Below are positions 1 to 11,422 of a DNA stretch of 64,000 nucleotides, in pieces. A model generated the notes under the pieces. That model was given only the letters and a program-made list of their open reading frames with translations. It had not been told where the DNA came from and searched no databases. This DNA is from Synanceia verrucosa (lineage: Eukaryota > Chordata > Actinopteri > Perciformes > Synanceiidae): the NCBI GenBank assembly GCA_029721515.1, contig CM056561.1, positions 12,786,501 to 12,850,500 on the forward strand. Reading direction: 5' to 3'. The first letter of the stretch is position 1. Every line of letters starts with the position of its first letter. The position numbers and the translations under genes were made by a program.

Positions 1-229
1 TCCGTATAGGATGCATGAACATTTTACTCTTCTTTAATCCACTTTGTATGGATTTATTTTAGGAGTAAAATGCAAATGAAAGGGTAGAAATCCATACTTG
101 CACAGGTGCGCCCCTTTCTTTTTTCTACTCGCACAATTTATTTTTAGGTGCATATGCGAGTAAAATGCTCACACTGTACAGCCCTGCAGCTCAACATACT
201 ATGGACTGCCAAGTTATAGTTTAAACCTT

Positions 230-820
230 CTCAATATAAACCACTGAGTGGCCTGCAGAGGGCCCAAAGAAAAGGGACCAAGTCAACATTTAGAGCCCAA
301 TTGCACAGACGTACAGTATAGGGCTGGGTACCCAACTTTGATACTTTTGTAGCATGGGGGGGACAAGTCCCCTTCAGATTCATAGAGACACCAATCCTTT
401 CCCACCCACACTTTCCCAGCATAAGACGACAAACATTGCCAGTAAAACAGCACATTAATGTCATTGTAGCAGAATTGCGAGCCCGGCATTTGTGTTTCCA
501 ACTCATGGTGCATTCAGTTGTACACGAACGTCGGAATTTCCAAGTTCCAAGTCAAAATAGTAATCGCAACCCCCCCGTGAAGTCAGATCTCCATCTCTGA
601 AAGTCAGATTAATCTCACCAACCCCACATAGAATTCATTCATCTGGGCTCCAAGTTCCAACTTCCAGTGAACACACCAAAAGGCAAACTTTCACTCCCCA
701 GGGTCCTAAAGAGGAACTGGTAACAGCTTGTGCCTGTTAATCATAATCAGACCATTGTCTAAAGCCCAAAGTACATAAAAATAACTGAGTTGATGATGAT
801 GAGAGCTGGGCATTGGCAAG
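230..820 (-). repeat. Interspersed DNA-transposon-like repeat, copy A
   Basis: Reading the minus strand, this segment resembles the plus-strand segment 1130-1600 and also parts of 19050-19290 and 32330-32810. Shared landmarks are ACACACCATAAGGCAAACT-like, GGAAGTCAGAACTTGGA-like and CTGATGATGATCAACAG-like blocks. It has no coding capacity beyond short shadow ORFs. Copies A and B lie head to head within 1.4 kb. Confidence 0.6.
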
Positions 821-959
821 GACTTCACAATACATATCACAATATTGTGATATTTGCGATATTCTACATAGTTCACCACGTTAACACAGTAACTTTGATA
901 GCCCCAATGCATTTATACACATAGGAACTGAATAAACAGTTAATGCTGAATTGTGTTCA

Positions 960-1600
960 CTGTTTCAATTTTAGCAATGGAACGTTTTTCATATGTAATA
1001 TTTGGGGCAGGGGTGCAGATGGGATTTTTGAACTGGGTTATTTTTTGTACTTTGGCTTTTAATAAGGTTCATCATGAATATTTTTTATTATTGTTGTTCA
1101 TTTATGATTATTTAAACTCAACAAGATATTTTGTGTAATTTGGGCTTTAACATGGTAGACAAATGGTCTGATGATGATCAACAGGCACAGGCTGCTACCA
1201 GTTGCTCTGAGTTTGTCTTATTGTGTGTTCACTGGAAGTCAGAACTTGGAGCTCTAATCAACAAAACCTCAAAGTTTAGTGCTCCCAGCTCTTCCAGCCT
1301 TATGGATGTATAACACATATAGTTACTGTTTACGTAAGTAGCAGATAGCATGAATTGTATGTCGGGTTGGTGAGATAAATCCGACTTTCCACCTTCATTC
1401 TGATTTAAATGCTGACTTGGAAATTCCAACATTTGTGTATATTTGAACGCACCATGTGCCGAATCGCACAGTCGCCAGGCTCCCAGCAATGCTGCAGTAA
1501 ATCCTCTGTTTTACCTGTGATGTTTGTCACCTTATGCTGGGAAAGTTGGGTGACAGATAAATCTCAATGGACAAGTCCCCCTGTGCCTAATGACATCTGA
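960..1600 (+). repeat. Interspersed DNA-transposon-like repeat, copy B
   Basis: This copy starts near a GGGGTGCAGATGGGATTTTT block that recurs on the minus strand at about 32800 (GGGGCGCAGATAGGATTTTT). It then continues with the blocks shared with the other copies, up to an ACAAGTCCCC block near 1572 that also occurs reversed near 362. Terminal repeats and target duplications are not clear. The family is probably non-autonomous; its class is undecided. Confidence 0.6.
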
Positions 1601-3114
1601 CAGCATGATTACTACATTCTTAAATGTTCTGAAACTGCAAATTTTTTGCATCTCTCTCCTCCGCTCTCTGAGTGTGGTGATGTGTCTGTACCGGTGTTGT
1701 TGTTAGAGGGAGTGAGAGAAAAGTACCGACCGTTGCAGAGGAGAGGAGAAATGCATTTAATGAATGTAATGAAATGATAGTGATGCACTTTGCACAAATT
1801 AGAGTTAGTTTTTTATTTGATAAAAAAAAAGACTGCATGTTAAAGGCCCTTTAGATTAAAACAAACATTAAATAATGGATTTTAAAAAAAATAAGTTTGC
1901 TTAGTAAGCTCACTGCTCCATGCTCTCTTCCGCTTCTTTACTGTTGACTTCTTTGACTGCATCGCTCACCACAAAAGCCGTGCAGTGCGGTAGTGGTACA
2001 GCGACTTCTTGCGGCGTGGAGGAGCAGAAGTCTTTCTGGATTTACAATCGGCCCAACATATGATTTTGTTGGGGTTGAAAAATATAGATATTAAGAAATT
2101 AAAAATCGATACAATATCAGAAGACAACATATCGTGATATCTCCATATCAATATTTTTTCCCACCCCTATAATTAAAGCCTAAATTACATAAAAAATAAT
2201 TTATTGAGGTATTGAAAAAAAGTATAGTTCTAGAACCAGTATCGAAACAAAAGTATCGAAATTGGCACTGTATCAAAAAAATTTGAATGGTACCTAGCCC
2301 TAGTACGGTATATAGAGATGCTGTAATGATATATACACAGAATAGGACACATTCAGTAAATAGTAGTATCATCCACATTTCTCCAGATAAAGATGCATAT
2401 AATGCTCTAATATAACCAACAATATTAGATACTGATATCACAGTATGACGGTATGGCAAAATCTCTGACAAATGTATATTGTCTCACAATAATATTAACT
2501 CTATTATTTGGAATGATTTGATTATTACATTCAAAAAACAGTATTTAAAGGAGCATTTTCTTAGTTTGCAACACGTTTACAAATTGCCACTAAGCGCCTG
2601 ACAGTGTTTGTCTTCATAAGACCATTTCTATTTCTGCTGAGTCTCACTGTAAAAGGGAAAATTGTGGAAGGGAAGTATTACAATTCTGTTATATGTAAGT
2701 CATTGGTAAACTTACATGACTATCATCTTCCACTCCATGTTGTAGTGTCAAAAGAGACATCGTTCCCCACTACCAAAGTGAACGTGAAAAAAGGCTGCAT
2801 ACGCCACAGTCTATTACATCAATGCCAACCTGCCATACTTTCATGTTTGTAATGGAACAGATGATTCAATGAATATGCTCTATGAGAAAGGTGACCCATT
2901 AAAATCCTGCAAATACACTTAAATGGTATACACGTCCTACTACTGCCTGCTGCGGCTTGTGATATATTTTTTTTTTTTATTTTTCACAAATCCGATACTG
3001 GTGTGCAGGCTATGTAATGCATACTTCTAAACAATGGCAATGTGATATATATATGAGCAGAGCTAATAACAACTAATAAACAACAATGGGTTAAAGCTAA
3101 TACCGATAGTTTAC

Positions 3115-4015
3115 CTTAGTCTTCTTGTAGTCGCAGAGGTACTCCACATCATACTCATTGACGTTGGCTCTCTTTATCCCAAGCTGTTTACAGTGGAGTC
3201 TCTCCCTGCGACACAGGGCCTCCAGCTCATCCCAGAACACCATGCAAGGCACACTGCAATCTGACACAACAACTCCCTTTAACTGTGCACAATGCAGTGA
3301 GGTTATGCCAAACTCCAATCAAAAGACTTACACCGTCACTGCTCACTGCTGAAGATGTTACGCAACGTAACATGGCTATTATCACTGTCTGGACGCATGG
3401 GTTAATTTGGCATACATATAACCCACTAAATAGCTGATTTTATCTCAATAAATCTCACATTCAATCTGATAACTCCGCTTTTTACCGCCAAACACGGCGG
3501 ATCATGATAATGTTACGAAGAACGATGCCAGAACCAGTTTTTGATATTAGACAAGTCGCGCACATACCCTTAAATACTAACATTAAACACTAGCCCAAAC
3601 ACAAACAATTCAATTTAATATTTTACGTGGCGCTGCACAGCTCGATAGCAGTTTAGCCCGCTAACGTGAACCACATAGCCTACCCACAAGCGCCAAACTA
3701 ACTATTTAAATGCGGCTTTCGAAAATGGCGTATTTCCAAACGTAACCAAAGTTAATCTGAGTACACGACTTGAAAGGAGGCCGTATTAAACTGCAAGTTC
3801 TTCAGAAAATTTACTTGGCTTCTTATAGTTACTCTAATGTACAACCCTACCGTTCTCGTCTATGTTATGTGACCTCGAGGAAGAGGAAGCGTGCATGTTT
3901 GAGACAAACAAAATGTTTACACTTATTCTTGGCTTAACAACAAACCTAAATAACATATAATGGAATATAAAATCATATGTAGTCCTCATTAATTACCTTT
4001 CAAATTTTCCGCCAT
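3115..4015 (-). CDS. suv39h1: Histone H3K9 methyltransferase SUV39H1, 5' part (coding exons 1 and 2)
   Basis: SUV39H1 trimethylates histone H3 lysine 9 in heterochromatin. Two coding exons are visible on the minus strand. Exon 1 is 3997-4015 and encodes MAENLK before the donor GTAATT; this is the N terminus of vertebrate SUV39H1. Exon 2 is about 3115-3272. It carries a W-x-E-L-x-x-L-C motif and ends in the chromodomain start DVEYLCDYKKTK before a GTAA donor, closely matching the human chromodomain entry. The acceptor at 3273/3272 was chosen because it joins exon 1 in frame (177 nt); another AG ten bases upstream breaks the frame. The rest of the chromodomain, pre-SET, SET and post-SET lie before base 1, so the gene is truncated by the window edge. 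Fish carry suv39h1a and suv39h1b, and I cannot tell which this is. Confidence 0.9.
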
Positions 4016-4193
4016 GTTTTCCACACAGCCGCCAAAATAAAGGAAACTTCGTGGGTGGGGACGATCATGTTGGAGAGTCGACAGTAGCGGCTGTTGATTG
4101 GATGAGCGTCATATATCAGCCCTATGATTGGCCCAGATGTCGTCAGGTGGGTTGACCGGACGCGATGTCTTAAGAAGCTTGAGGAATTCACCA
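4016..4193. promoter_or_regulatory. Divergent promoter with two inverted CCAAT boxes
   Basis: The suv39h1 start codon (minus strand) and the first small-ORF start codons (plus strand, 4137 or 4194) lie head to head within about 180 bp. Two GATTGG sites (inverted CCAAT boxes, NF-Y type) sit at about 4095-4100 and 4125-4130, roughly 30 bp apart. The stretch is more GC- and CpG-rich than its surroundings. Paired CCAAT boxes are common in vertebrate bidirectional promoters; that this one drives both genes is an inference. Confidence 0.5.
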
Positions 4194-4427
4194 ATGAGTT
4201 ACGAACTCTCCGTACTTACGACAGTCTGCTTACTGTTGTTTGTTGTTGGGCTTATCTTGTGCGGGCCACATGCGGTCGACATAACCTTTACAACACAATA
4301 CATTAAACACAGAAGAAAATTCAAAACAAGCGCAGAGCAGAATGCGTCATTCGTATCATGCATCCTGTCGAGGTTGAAGTCCCGTTTAAATGCCACAACA
4401 CCAATCCCAAATAACGTAAATTTGTGA
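4137..4427 (+). CDS. Candidate small membrane protein, divergent from suv39h1
   Basis: This is an unrecognised open frame. The first ATG at 4137 would give 96 residues; a second ATG at 4194 (context CACCAATG) would give 77 residues. From the second start the N terminus has one strong hydrophobic segment (TVCLLLFVVGLILCG) followed by a basic, polar tail (KHRRKFK), as in a single-pass membrane or secreted small protein. The stop codon at 4425 is followed two bases later by an AATAAA at 4429-4434 and a GT-rich stretch, so the transcript would be very compact. It could also be the first exon of a longer gene or a non-coding divergent transcript. Confidence 0.35.
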   Translation: MSSGGLTGRDVLRSLRNSPMSYELSVLTTVCLLLFVVGLILCGPHAVDITFTTQYIKHRRKFKTSAEQNASFVSCILSRLKSRLNATTPIPNNVNL

Positions 4428-4428
4428 T

Positions 4429-4434
4429 AATAAA
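4429..4434 (+). terminator. Possible poly(A) signal of the small divergent ORF
   Basis: AATAAA lies just after the TGA stop and is followed by TTTGTGCACATG, a GT-rich downstream element. This supports a short plus-strand transcript. Confidence 0.35.
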
Positions 4435-5091
4435 CTATTTGTGCACATGCACCTGGGTGAAGCTTTCACTTTGATGTCCATCTCAACAGTAGGAAACTGA
4501 CAACAAAGGAACATAAGCTACAACATGTATCTTCACAAAAATAAATTAAAATTTGAGTATTTCTATTTTAGAAAAATATAAGATACATGTTTAAATTCAC
4601 GTTTTGCATCAGCCAACATAGGTGCCGACTTGGCCAAGACTGTAAGTCACTCATACCCTCACATTCTACACACTGCATCTTCAATCAATTTGAAATAACA
4701 TACATCAAAATATGGGTCAGTTTTATGTGTCTGTCCATTTTCTGTTAAGCCAGGTCTGAGGAAGGCTGATAAGGTAATTAAGCCTTAAAGCTATAGTCTG
4801 TCATTCTGTTCAGAAGCAGTTTTAGTTATACTGCACAAAATGGTCCTTCCACCCTGAGAGCAGCCAATATGTGTTCAGAAAAAGGAATGAAAAGAATCAG
4901 ACCTCTGTGGCAGCTGCACGACTGTAAAAATTCTAACCAATCAACTGACACTCGGTCCGAATGGAAAGAACCAGCCAGATGCCTTCATGTGTCGTCCTGC
5001 TCACGTTCTTCCCTCCTACCCAAGTTGCCGGAAATATCCAGCACACTCCTCTGGAGAAATACAGAGATATCAGGAGAATATGTTCTGTAGG

Positions 5092-5463
5092 AGGGCGGCA
5101 CTGTGGTGTAGTGGTTAGCACTGTCGCCTCACAGCAAGAAGGAACCGGGTTTGAATCCCTGGCCCGGGGCCGTTCTGTGTGGAGTTTGCATGTTCTCCCC
5201 GTGTCTGCGTGGGTTCTCTCCGGGTACTCCGGCTTCCTCCCACCATCCAAAAACATGCATGGGGATTAGGTGAATTGGCTAATTTAAATTGACCGTAGGT
5301 GTGAATGTGAGTGTGAGTGGTTGTCTGTCTCTATGTGCCCTGCGATGAGGTGGCGACTTGCCCAGGGTGTACTCTGCCTTAAGGTGTAGCCCTAAGACAG
5401 CTGGGATAGGCTCCAGCCCCCCCGCGACCCTGTGAGGATATGTGGTAGATAATGGATGGATGG
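5092..5463 (+). mobile_element. tRNA-headed SINE, copy 1, with 12-bp target duplication
   Basis: The head reads like a tRNA gene: an A-box-like GTGGTGTAGTGGTTAGCAC and a B-box-like GGGTTTGAATCCC. A conserved body follows (GGAGTTTGCATGTTCTCC; CTCCGGGTACTCCGGCTTCC) and then a TGGA-repeat tail. Identical 12-bp direct repeats ATGTTCTGTAGG flank it at 5080-5091 and 5464-5475, the mark of LINE-driven retroposition. Related copies lie at 35808-36075, 53364-53690 and 58056-58376. Confidence 0.85.
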
Positions 5464-5480
5464 ATGTTCTGTAGGGAAAA

Positions 5481-5699
5481 ATGGCAGAGAAAATGCAGCC
5501 AAAAATATCACTTCCAGTTTTACTTCTGACAGCTCACCATGCTAAACAGGCAAAGAGAAGAAAGAGGGAGGCAGAAAAGGCTGCAACAAAACTCTGGATA
5601 AAGTTGGAGGACAAACCAGAGTCCACATTGGTGGAGACACTGAGGCATCTGAAGGGAATGAAAAGTGATGCAGAAGTTGCTTCCATTCTGTTGGACAGG
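5481..5699 (+). other. Exon-like open frame of unknown origin
   Basis: An ATG opens a lysine/glutamate-rich frame ending KSDAEVASILLDR immediately before GTAATT, which reads as a splice donor. The closing AEVA-x-x-LLDR motif is reminiscent, from memory, of N-terminal segments in fish transposon-derived proteins. No downstream exon was found. The upstream region was interrupted by the SINE at 5092. It may be a relic exon of a mobile-element gene. Confidence 0.25.
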
Positions 5700-6007
5700 T
5701 AATTATTTGTCTAGCTTCAGGAGGAGTTATTGTTTTCATGAAATATGTAATGTTTTCTAACTTAGATACTTTTGAAGTGTGTATTAGCCCGATGCTAACA
5801 TTAGCTTCTCTGTGGGTGTAAGCCGGTCGTAGTTGCGGCTTGTATTGAAGATGTTATAGGATATGACATTTTGAACCCTAGTGGCAAAAAATATTTTTGC
5901 CTAGCAGAATGGTCTAGTGGCGCACCATAGGAGCTAACCCTGTGGAGGGGTAGGTATTCTGTAGGACCAGCTCAGCCCAGGGGACACAATCCAAGTCTAT
6001 CATACCT

Positions 6008-6013
6008 TTTATT
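6008..6013 (-). terminator. Poly(A) signal of the slc51a-like gene
   Basis: AATAAA on the minus strand lies about 95 bases after the stop codon at 6109. It is the nearest canonical signal. Confidence 0.5.
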
Positions 6014-6108
6014 TTCCTCAAATTGCAAATTTACACAATTGCAAAGCAAAAATATTAAGAGTGCATATAACTTAATTAGTCATTTGATAAAAGGTCTTCC
6101 GTAGTTAG

Positions 6109-9004
6109 TCAAACCACAGTGATATCCTTAGAGTCTTGATAGTTAATATCAGCCTTGACGGTAATGTGGGTCAGATCTACATCTGGTCCCCCTGCAGACT
6201 TGGGCTCCACTAATTTTGACTTGCCTGGCTGTTGACATCTTGTTGGAGGAAAGGGAAAACCATCCAGAGGTGCATGCTCTATCCTGCACAAGCTGTCCTC
6301 GCTATCACTGCTGTAACTGGGATTGGAGGCGCTGATGAGGTGATGGCTGAGCAGGCCTGGCCTATGATGTACCATCTGAACATCATCCGTTTGAACAGCC
6401 TTTTCCATCTGCCAGACACCGATGGGCCCCTGCACATCCTCCACGCACGGTTCCACCTTACGGAAAGTGTGGCGGGCATACAAACCGATGCAGAACATTT
6501 CCACAATCACACAGTAGTGGTAGATCACTGTGGTTGGACAGAGAATACAAGATACAGGTTTAAAGGACATTCACAGCCAATGTCTACAATAATTACATGC
6601 ATGTTTTGTATATTACCTCTAGTTACATTTTATAACAGTGAATAAAGAAACCAGTCACTTTTTGAGTATCTAACTTAAAATAACTCGTAAACTCCCATGT
6701 TGTACCACTCAGCAGCTTCTACTTCTCATTACTTTACCAGAGAGTGTTTAGGGAATAATCAACAACATAATTCTGAGAAACTTAGGGTGCCCTTGGTTGT
6801 GGCCAGCTCTGATACTGGAATACGAAGGCAAATGAAATATATGGGGGAAAACTAAGAAAAATACAGGTTGGTTTGGAAAAGCCAGTTACAACAGATCAAG
6901 ACTATAAGATACTGGATGTGCTGAGACTTACATTGGGACCTGGTGAGAACAGAGAAGGGCGGTGTGCAGGGAATGACTTCTAGAGCACCCATGGTCTCTA
7001 AGATGCCACTCTGCAGGCCACATAGTACCAAGACCACGATGATGCAGATGAACTTGGCTCTCAATCCATAGCCATGTAGAGCACTTTTCGTGGCTTTGTA
7101 AAAGAGAAGGTGGCCATAGAAGGACACGAAGGTCGACACACATATAATACCGTTCACATACAGGTTGGGGTTGACTGAATCCACCTGGAGAACAAGATCA
7201 GTGTCACTGATTTTTACCTTTTATCGTATCCCGTCTTTTAGTCAGTCTACTAAAAGCAGATGATTTTGATGTTTGTCACTCCTGGCCAATCATTGCATAA
7301 ATTGCCCATGACGGTTGAATTGTATGTTTTAAAAAATGCTACAAAAATGTGATGTGATTGGATTTATTTGAAGCATGCGGAGATCGTTAGTTTTGTTTAT
7401 GAGATGATGTTTGTCAGTTTCATTTGTCCAACTCCAAAAACTTCTTAACTAGAGCATAAAGGTAAAAAATGAATGAGGAGATTGCTGTGATAAATATTAA
7501 ACAATGGTAAGTAATTTTAAGGTCATACCATATCTACACAGGGCTGGTTATGATTTCAATGCAAGCACTTTTAAACTCATACTAAGTTTTAAAATTCTCT
7601 AATACACTGCACTCTATACATTGCACTAAGAGAATAATCCCAGATCAGAGTTTGAATAAATGACTCACATCACCATAGTCATACTGTTCATCTGTCCACA
7701 GGACCAGAGTGACAAAGAACAAGATGCTACGGACAACAGAGAGCTGCAACACTGCAGCCATCATCCAGCCACGGCTACTGCTACCCACAAGAGAGGGGAA
7801 AAAGCTTTAACATGTGAGCAGCATGTTAAATTACACTGACTCAGTTGAATTCTAATCAAATAATCCCAAATTCAATGCAGATGTGGTTTGTTGCTCAGGT
7901 GTTTGTCTGATGTGTACCTGTTGATGGCCACCATTGGGAGACAGCAGCAGCAGCAACAGGGGAAAGGATCTGGAGATACCTGCTGTCCAGATAAAGCAGC
8001 CAGCATACAAAGTTTCCCGCCAAAGAAGTCTGTGATCAGTCCCATGAATTTCAGCAAGGTGATGGAGTGATACCTAGAAGTACACATTCAGTCAAGAACA
8101 ACAATACAGCCAATGTGTGATATATATGTAAACTTTTATGCCCTAAGCTGTTCATAGAGTGGGGTTTTTGTTTAATATGAGCTCACCAAATTCCTATCAA
8201 ATATGAAATGGCATTAAAATCTTGCAAATGAGTATTTGAACATCAGGACTTAACTCACAGAGAGGCAATGAAATTACACAGGGAGGAAGAGCGTGGAACG
8301 TACAATGCTATGAGGGACGTCAAGGCAAAAACCTAGGATAATGAGAACATTCAATGATTGAGTCATTCAAGTGCACCATGGACCAAAACAAATTCAAGAT
8401 TTCTTCTTGCACTGAGAGAAAATGTGTGGGAAATGAGGGCATTCATTTTACCGGGTACATTCCTAATATCCACAGGTAGAGACTTTTTCGTCTGGACGAG
8501 GGAATGTGGCGCAGGAAGAAGCCCACCTCCTCCAGAAACACACCCAGTAAAATGACAGCCAGGCCAGCAGGGATAAGGAAGAGCCACAGCTCATCTTTGA
8601 TGGCTGAGTAAAGGTATCAGAAAGTGTCACCAAGGCTATATAGACTCTGCGAGTATCTCATTTTACTTCACTTAATATTATATTTAAGGTTTTAAACTTT
8701 AGGTTTAATTTCTGGCTTGCTGTGTCCATGCCTTTGTAAATAAGTCAGTGTTTTTATAGATTGTATTTAAAGAAAATGTAAAATGTTAGTGTTAGTTAAA
8801 TGTGTTAACTGGTCTATAATGGCTGTTGTGACATTGTTTTGAAAATGTGAAAAAAAGATGTTTGTGATTGTAAGTAAAAAAAAAAAAAACATTGCCATTA
8901 CCACTTAAACATTACTTAATGAGAGGGTTTTACTTACCACTGAAGATCTGTGATGACAGAGGGATCTCAGGCCCAATCCAGCTACAGTTGCCCCCTCTTC
9001 CCAT
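6109..9004 (-). CDS. slc51a: Organic solute transporter subunit alpha-like protein (SLC51A / OST-alpha family)
   Basis: OST-alpha pairs with OST-beta in the basolateral membrane and moves bile acids and steroids down their gradient. Seven coding exons on the minus strand are 8938-9004, 8452-8603, 8259-8332, 7918-8073, 7669-7780, 6932-7184 and 6109-6527. All have AG/GT borders and together give 1233 nt, 410 codons plus stop. Family marks are a tract of six cysteines (FPCCCCCCLP, near residue 140), the motif IPCTPPFSVLTRSQ near residue 270 (human CSPPYSSKTRSQ), YVPRS after the second membrane segment, and about seven hydrophobic helices. The C-terminal tail is acidic and serine-rich and longer than in the human protein (about 340 aa). 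The first ATG was chosen because it gives an NCSW glycosylation-type site; an upstream exon is not excluded. It may be a fish slc51a paralogue rather than the direct orthologue. Confidence 0.85.
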
Positions 9005-10704
9005 TCTATATATATAATGCTTCTCTACACTATGTCCACCTGTCACACAAATGCATCCTAATCAGCTAAAACTAAATGACAAATCTGCTTTTGATTAATG
9101 GTCTATTTGTTGACACTACATCAAACTAACCTCGTAACGTTCGTGGGTCAGGGATGAGAGGCCAGCATGTTAGGATTCTGTCCTGTTGTTTCCGCATTCA
9201 TCTGAACTATTCCTGTCTGACTGGAGACATTAATGATTGACTAGATACAGGTAAGTGGACATGTAGAAGGGATCCAAGTCCATTCTGTGATAGGACAGAC
9301 ATTCATCTGGAGAAAAAGTAATTTGAACCCTGTACAAGTTAGTCAAAACCCAGCTAATACTGTGTTATTTCATATAAATGGAACCTTGAAAGACTGAACG
9401 TTATTCAGTCCAATTTAGCATACAGCTATTTACAGAACATTCACTGCAGCTGTTGTCGGTGAAAAAGCTGATTAACCTATACATATGATGTCCCAGTTTG
9501 AACTTAACAGATGGAGAAATGTTCCTTTCAAAATATAGAATCATGTCTCACTGAGCACAAGTGACAAATGATGAGTCTGACCTGCCGATTCTGATTTTCT
9601 TTGTTAGAACTTTCTTTGACAACAAGGCTGCAGACTCTTCACCACTGTTAAAATAATTTCAACATCATACACTGTATAGGCCTACTGAGGATACCGTCAA
9701 ACAATTGTATTTATTCAAGATTATATTGTTCATTATCATTGTCATAACAACCATGAAGTGAATCAAAAAGAGAAAAAAAAAAAAAAAAAAAAAAGTCAAC
9801 TGGACTTGCTTGAAGTTGGTTGAAGATGTTTGGCTCTTTTTGACTTACAGTACCTCGACCTGGATGATTGACAACCTACACAGACAAATTATGAAGTGTT
9901 ATAATTTACCTTTAGCATTTTCACTGAATAGAGCTGGAATGCATTGTAATGCAAGTCATTTTTCACAACAACAAAAAGCCAAAGTCTGTTTCTGTTCATT
10001 AATTCTCATATATACAATACACAAAATTTGTACTCTGCAATTAAACCTGTCCCATATGGGAGTAATGGCCCACTATGCAAAGTGCCAAGGGAGCAAGGGG
10101 GGTTAGACATGTAGGCAGTAGTAGAGGATCAAACCACTCAACCAACTGAGCTGAAGTCGGCATAATAATGTATGAATGATTTCCCCACCCTTGCAATGGG
10201 AATCCCAGTTAAGTGGAGTATGATCTTCCAGGTCTGATGCTGAATCTAAAAATGTTGTTATTCTCTGTTTCAAAATAGTTGATGCATTCCATCATCATGT
10301 TCAACTTAGTATATGAAATTACTGTCATAAGTTGTTTTCACTATCTAGCCTCTTGATATGATGCAATATACCTAAAAACACAATGTAATGATGTAATATA
10401 CCTTAAACACTTTGGACAGATGGATGAACTCACAGCTGCCATGTTCTCAAGAAACATAACATTCTATGATCAGCTTCTTGGGAGCACCATTACATTGGAA
10501 AAACCTCTCTGAGTCAGTGGGTCTATGGGAAAGTGTGAAATGTGGAAAGTGGAAACCCTCTATAAAACCCCTTATAAAACTCAAAAACAGATATGACTGT
10601 CATCCTGTCACTGTGTTGTTTTTGTTTTATATATTTTACTACTGAGTTGGGTATATTTATATAAAGGACCATTTCAATGTAAATGCAATAATATGCATAA
10701 CTCA
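9005..10704. other. Intergenic DNA between slc51a-like and porcn
   Basis: I see no gene here. There is a poly(A) run at about 9773-9794 and AT-rich unique-looking DNA. The slc51a-like promoter should lie near 9005-9500 but has no distinctive motif that I can call. Confidence 0.5.
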
Positions 10705-10710
10705 ATTTAT
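10705..10710 (-). terminator. Candidate poly(A) signal of porcn
   Basis: AATAAA on the minus strand lies about 710 bases after the porcn stop codon. It is a plausible 3' UTR end, but other weaker signals exist. Confidence 0.35.
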
Positions 10711-11422
10711 TGAGTGTTTTTAATTGAGGTAGGTGATTACAGTTAACCAAAAATATAAAACATAATGACCAGAGTTACATCCAGGCTGTGTCAAGCCTAT
10801 GACTATGCTGTTTCAATAACAATAACATTCCAGGAGCTTGTTAACATTTACAGAAGCATTATACAAAAAAAATGATTGCAGGCAGCGGTACAAAAATACA
10901 TAGTTGTAACAAAAGAACAATTATAGTTAAAAGTGTAATTTAAAAAAAAATCTATATGTATCTAAGCATGCAAAACTGCTGAAATGTTTCTGACCACAGA
11001 CATTGTCCAACACCGATATTATAATGGAAATATAGTTATCCTTGCTTGTTTCCAAACAACTGTCTAAAGGTATATGGATGCTTTGCTCGGTCTATTAGGA
11101 GGTTGTACGTAGAGTATTCTTTCTTTTTTCCTCCACAATCAAATTATTGGATGCTTTTGTGCGGTTAATTTCACAGAGCTCACTCTGCAACTCTGCATAA
11201 ACAGATTAGTCATAACTCTAACCAGGCCTTTAGGGGTTTGTTTAGTAACTCCACCTTTGCATCCAAAGATATGTGAAAACCACCTGTCACACAGCCCTTT
11301 CCACTTGAGCAGCTCCTTGCCTTTCATTCCATCAGATACCAACATCCTGATTTCACCAAAACAAAGCCATTGTATTATGAAGTCTTTGGTGTCTGCCAGC
11401 CTTCACAACTGCTCCAATGACA

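Larger units (their letters stand above)
1..3114 (-). other. suv39h1 intron 2, filled with interspersed repeats
   Basis: No coding exon was found here. The stretch holds repeat copies described separately (230-820 and 960-1600). AT-rich remains at 2060-2160 and 2200-2310 look like the ends of other fish DNA transposons (motifs such as GGGCTAGGTACC on the minus strand and TATCGTGATATC). The remaining sequence, about 2320-3110, shows only unrelated AT-rich DNA and short homopolymers. Confidence 0.6.

Noticed and set aside
3273..3282. suv39h1 exon 2 acceptor ten bases upstream (CACAG before TTAAAGGGAG)
   Set aside because: It would put exon 2 out of frame with MAENLK; the AG at 3274-3273 keeps the frame.
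5092..5463. Functional tRNA gene
   Set aside because: The A- and B-box-like blocks are the head of a SINE with a long unrelated body, repeat tail and target duplications.
7888..8070. Plus-strand Gln-rich frame
   Set aside because: It is the antisense of the slc51a-like exon that encodes the Cys tract.
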